This document shows, piece by piece, positions 21,439 to 23,107 of a stretch of 23,107 nt of DNA (position 1 is the first letter of the stretch; every line of letters starts with the position of its first letter). Position numbers and translations under genes: made by a program. The notes beneath the pieces are model-generated. The model saw only the letters and a program-made list of their open reading frames with translations. It did not search any database and was not told the DNA's origin. Source of the DNA: a virus; the IMG/VR virus record IMGVR_UViG_3300005336_000054, positions 1 through 23,107 of that record, one strand, 5' to 3'.

Positions 21439-23107
21439 ATGGCACAAGAATACGACGATCAATTAGCCACGCTGGATAAGGACGGGCAACCGCCTGAGAC
21501 ACGGCTTGGTTCGGCTGAGAAAGCCCGGAACATTTATCAGATACTGTTGCAGGCCGATATTGACCGATCCAAGAGACGCGGTTTGGTCAAGGGCTTGGTG
21601 GACGGCAACCCGCCTTACAGCTCGGCCAGATTGCGGCAGGAAGGGCGTTCAGCGCAATGCAACGTCAACTGGCGTATAGCCGAGTCCTACCTGAACAATG
21701 CCCTTGGCGCGTTCTACGATATTTTCTCCGAAGCCCCAACGTATTGCACAGTCAGAACGAGCCACGGCAGCCGGGATCAACGCGAGGAATGGTCGGGGAT
21801 TGAGACGGAGGAATTTGATCGTTCGCAAAAGGACGACGCCGGATTCGATTACACGCTGCAAATCTCGCAGCATGAGATGGTGCTGTACGGTAATGGCCCA
21901 GTGTTCTTCGAGGATTTCTACGACTGGCGCGGAAAGTCGATTCTTTGCGGGGCATTGAAAGTCCCTGAGCGCACCAAGAGCAATACAGACGACTGGGAAC
22001 TGGCATTTCTCGAATGCGACTACATGCCGGACAAGATGTACGAGTTCATTCGCAACGAGAAGATGGCCAGGGTTGGCGGTTGGAATGTTGACGCCACAAA
22101 GGAGGCCATCATGAAAGCCAACCCGGATTATCTCCGGGGAGGTTATTATCGGACGTGGGAATGGCACCAGCAGGAACTGAAGAACGGCGCGTTTTATTAT
22201 TCAGCCAGATCGAACGTCATTTCAACCGTGCATGTTTTCTTCAAGGAGTTCCCGAAGAAAGGCATGGATTCAGGCGGAATCTCGCATAAGATTTTCGTGG
22301 TCAATGACGACACCGGCAACAGGGAGTTCCTTTACGAGCGCGATAATCGGTTCAAGGATTGGCGCGAGTGCGTTCACCCAATGTATTACGATCACGGCGG
22401 AGGCGGATTCCACCATTCCGTAACCGGCATGGGGGTAAAAATGTATTCTGCAATGGAATACCAGAATCGCCTGCTGTGCAACCTAGCTGACAAAGCCTTT
22501 CTGCCGAAGGTCATGTTCAAACCGACCACGGCGGGGCAGGCGGAGGAATTCGCGGTTCAGCAGTTCACGGATTACGCCGTGCTCCGGGACGGTTATGATC
22601 TGGTTCAAACCCCAGTGCAAGGCGTTATAAACGACGCGCTCCTAATCAATCGTGAGGTAACCGGAATCATTGCTTCCAACCTGACCAGTTACCGTCAGAA
22701 CATGGAGGAAAAGAGCGGGAATCCTGTCACAGCCACCGAGGTTCAAGCACGCATGGGCGAGCAGGCGCGGCTTGGGAAAACTCAACTGAACCGTTATTAC
22801 GCGCAATTAGACCATCTCTACGCCGAGAAGTTCAGGCGCATTTGTAATCCGAACATTCCTTCATGGGCGCCCGGCGGCAAGGCTGCTCTGGATTTCCAGG
22901 AACGCTGCATGAAACGGGGTGTGCCCAAGGAAGCGTTGCTCAAGACTGAATCGGTCATTGCAACCCGTGTAGTCGGCCAGGGCAGCGCCTACATGCGGCA
23001 ACAGGAACTTCAATTCCTGCTTGGGTTGGTCGCCATGTTCCCCGAGCAAGGGCGGGACAATCTCATTCGTGACATTGTTTCGTCCCGTGCCGGACAGTCT
23101 TTTGTTG
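21439..23107 (+). CDS. Portal / head-tail connector protein (partial, open at right edge)
   Basis: The frame begins at ATG 21439, 4 nt after the Cys-rich gene, and is open for 556 codons to the window end. It has the pattern of podovirus gp8-like portals: an N-terminal helical section (LGSAEKARNIYQILLQADIDRS), a central beta/alpha core, and a conserved C-terminal helix (VTATEVQARMGEQARLGKT) near residue 430 followed by YYAQLDHLYAEKFRRI. The portal forms the dodecameric ring through which TerL pumps DNA. The terL-then-portal order supports the call. Confidence 0.8.
   Translation, partial: MAQEYDDQLATLDKDGQPPETRLGSAEKARNIYQILLQADIDRSKRRGLVKGLVDGNPPYSSARLRQEGRSAQCNVNWRIAESYLNNALGAFYDIFSEAPTYCTVRTSHGSRDQREEWSGIETEEFDRSQKDDAGFDYTLQISQHEMVLYGNGPVFFEDFYDWRGKSILCGALKVPERTKSNTDDWELAFLECDYMPDKMYEFIRNEKMARVGGWNVDATKEAIMKANPDYLRGGYYRTWEWHQQELKNGAFYYSARSNVISTVHVFFKEFPKKGMDSGGISHKIFVVNDDTGNREFLYERDNRFKDWRECVHPMYYDHGGGGFHHSVTGMGVKMYSAMEYQNRLLCNLADKAFLPKVMFKPTTAGQAEEFAVQQFTDYAVLRDGYDLVQTPVQGVINDALLINREVTGIIASNLTSYRQNMEEKSGNPVTATEVQARMGEQARLGKTQLNRYYAQLDHLYAEKFRRICNPNIPSWAPGGKAALDFQERCMKRGVPKEALLKTESVIATRVVGQGSAYMRQQELQFLLGLVAMFPEQGRDNLIRDIVSSRAGQSFV

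Noticed and set aside
1-23107. CRISPR array, integrase, insertion sequence transposase or rRNA
   Set aside because: I saw no regularly spaced repeats, recombinase motifs or rRNA-like stretches on either strand.

Overview
This window is part of a tailed double-stranded DNA phage, or a prophage-like metagenomic contig, and not host chromosome. The evidence is an intein-containing terminase large subunit, a portal-like protein open to the right edge, a long run of tail and internal-virion genes, a DnaB-type helicase with a replication partner protein, and three homing endonucleases. The gp8-like portal, the gp12-like nozzle candidate and the large ejection-type proteins suggest a short-tailed (podovirus-like) particle. 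Spike domains of the choice-of-anchor Q beta-helix, DUF5977, LamG, FN3 and He_PIG types are common in environmental bacteria such as Verrucomicrobiota and Planctomycetota. That host guess is an inference only.

Layout. Positions 1-1432 hold small, tightly packed leftward genes of unknown function. Positions 1429-3407 hold a leftward replication pair, the DnaB-like helicase and a winged-helix replication protein. Positions 3408-3996 form the only sizeable non-coding region. It carries inverted and iteron-like repeats, two DnaA-box-like sequences and a strong candidate for a structured RNA or cruciform. Positions 3997-17334 form a leftward virion operon: ejection-type proteins, tail collar, FN3 protein, beta-helix spike, a frameshifted He_PIG protein, nozzle-like protein and tail fibre. 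An HNH-AP2 endonuclease gene sits inside this operon and a GIY-YIG endonuclease gene sits at its head. Across a 70-bp divergent promoter region, positions 18160-23107 run rightward: terL, a Cys-rich protein and the portal.

The most unusual item is in terL. An intein of 343 residues (18406-19434) interrupts the ATPase P-loop, and its endonuclease is not fused in frame. An HNH endonuclease of 239 residues, with helix-turn-helix segments, is encoded on the opposite strand inside the intein (18590-19309). The intein frame stays open across all of it, in a strand register where chance stops should be frequent. By hand count, codon pairs that would create a stop on the terL strand are completely avoided. 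This points to selected double-strand coding: one strand gives the protein-splicing element and the other gives the homing nuclease.
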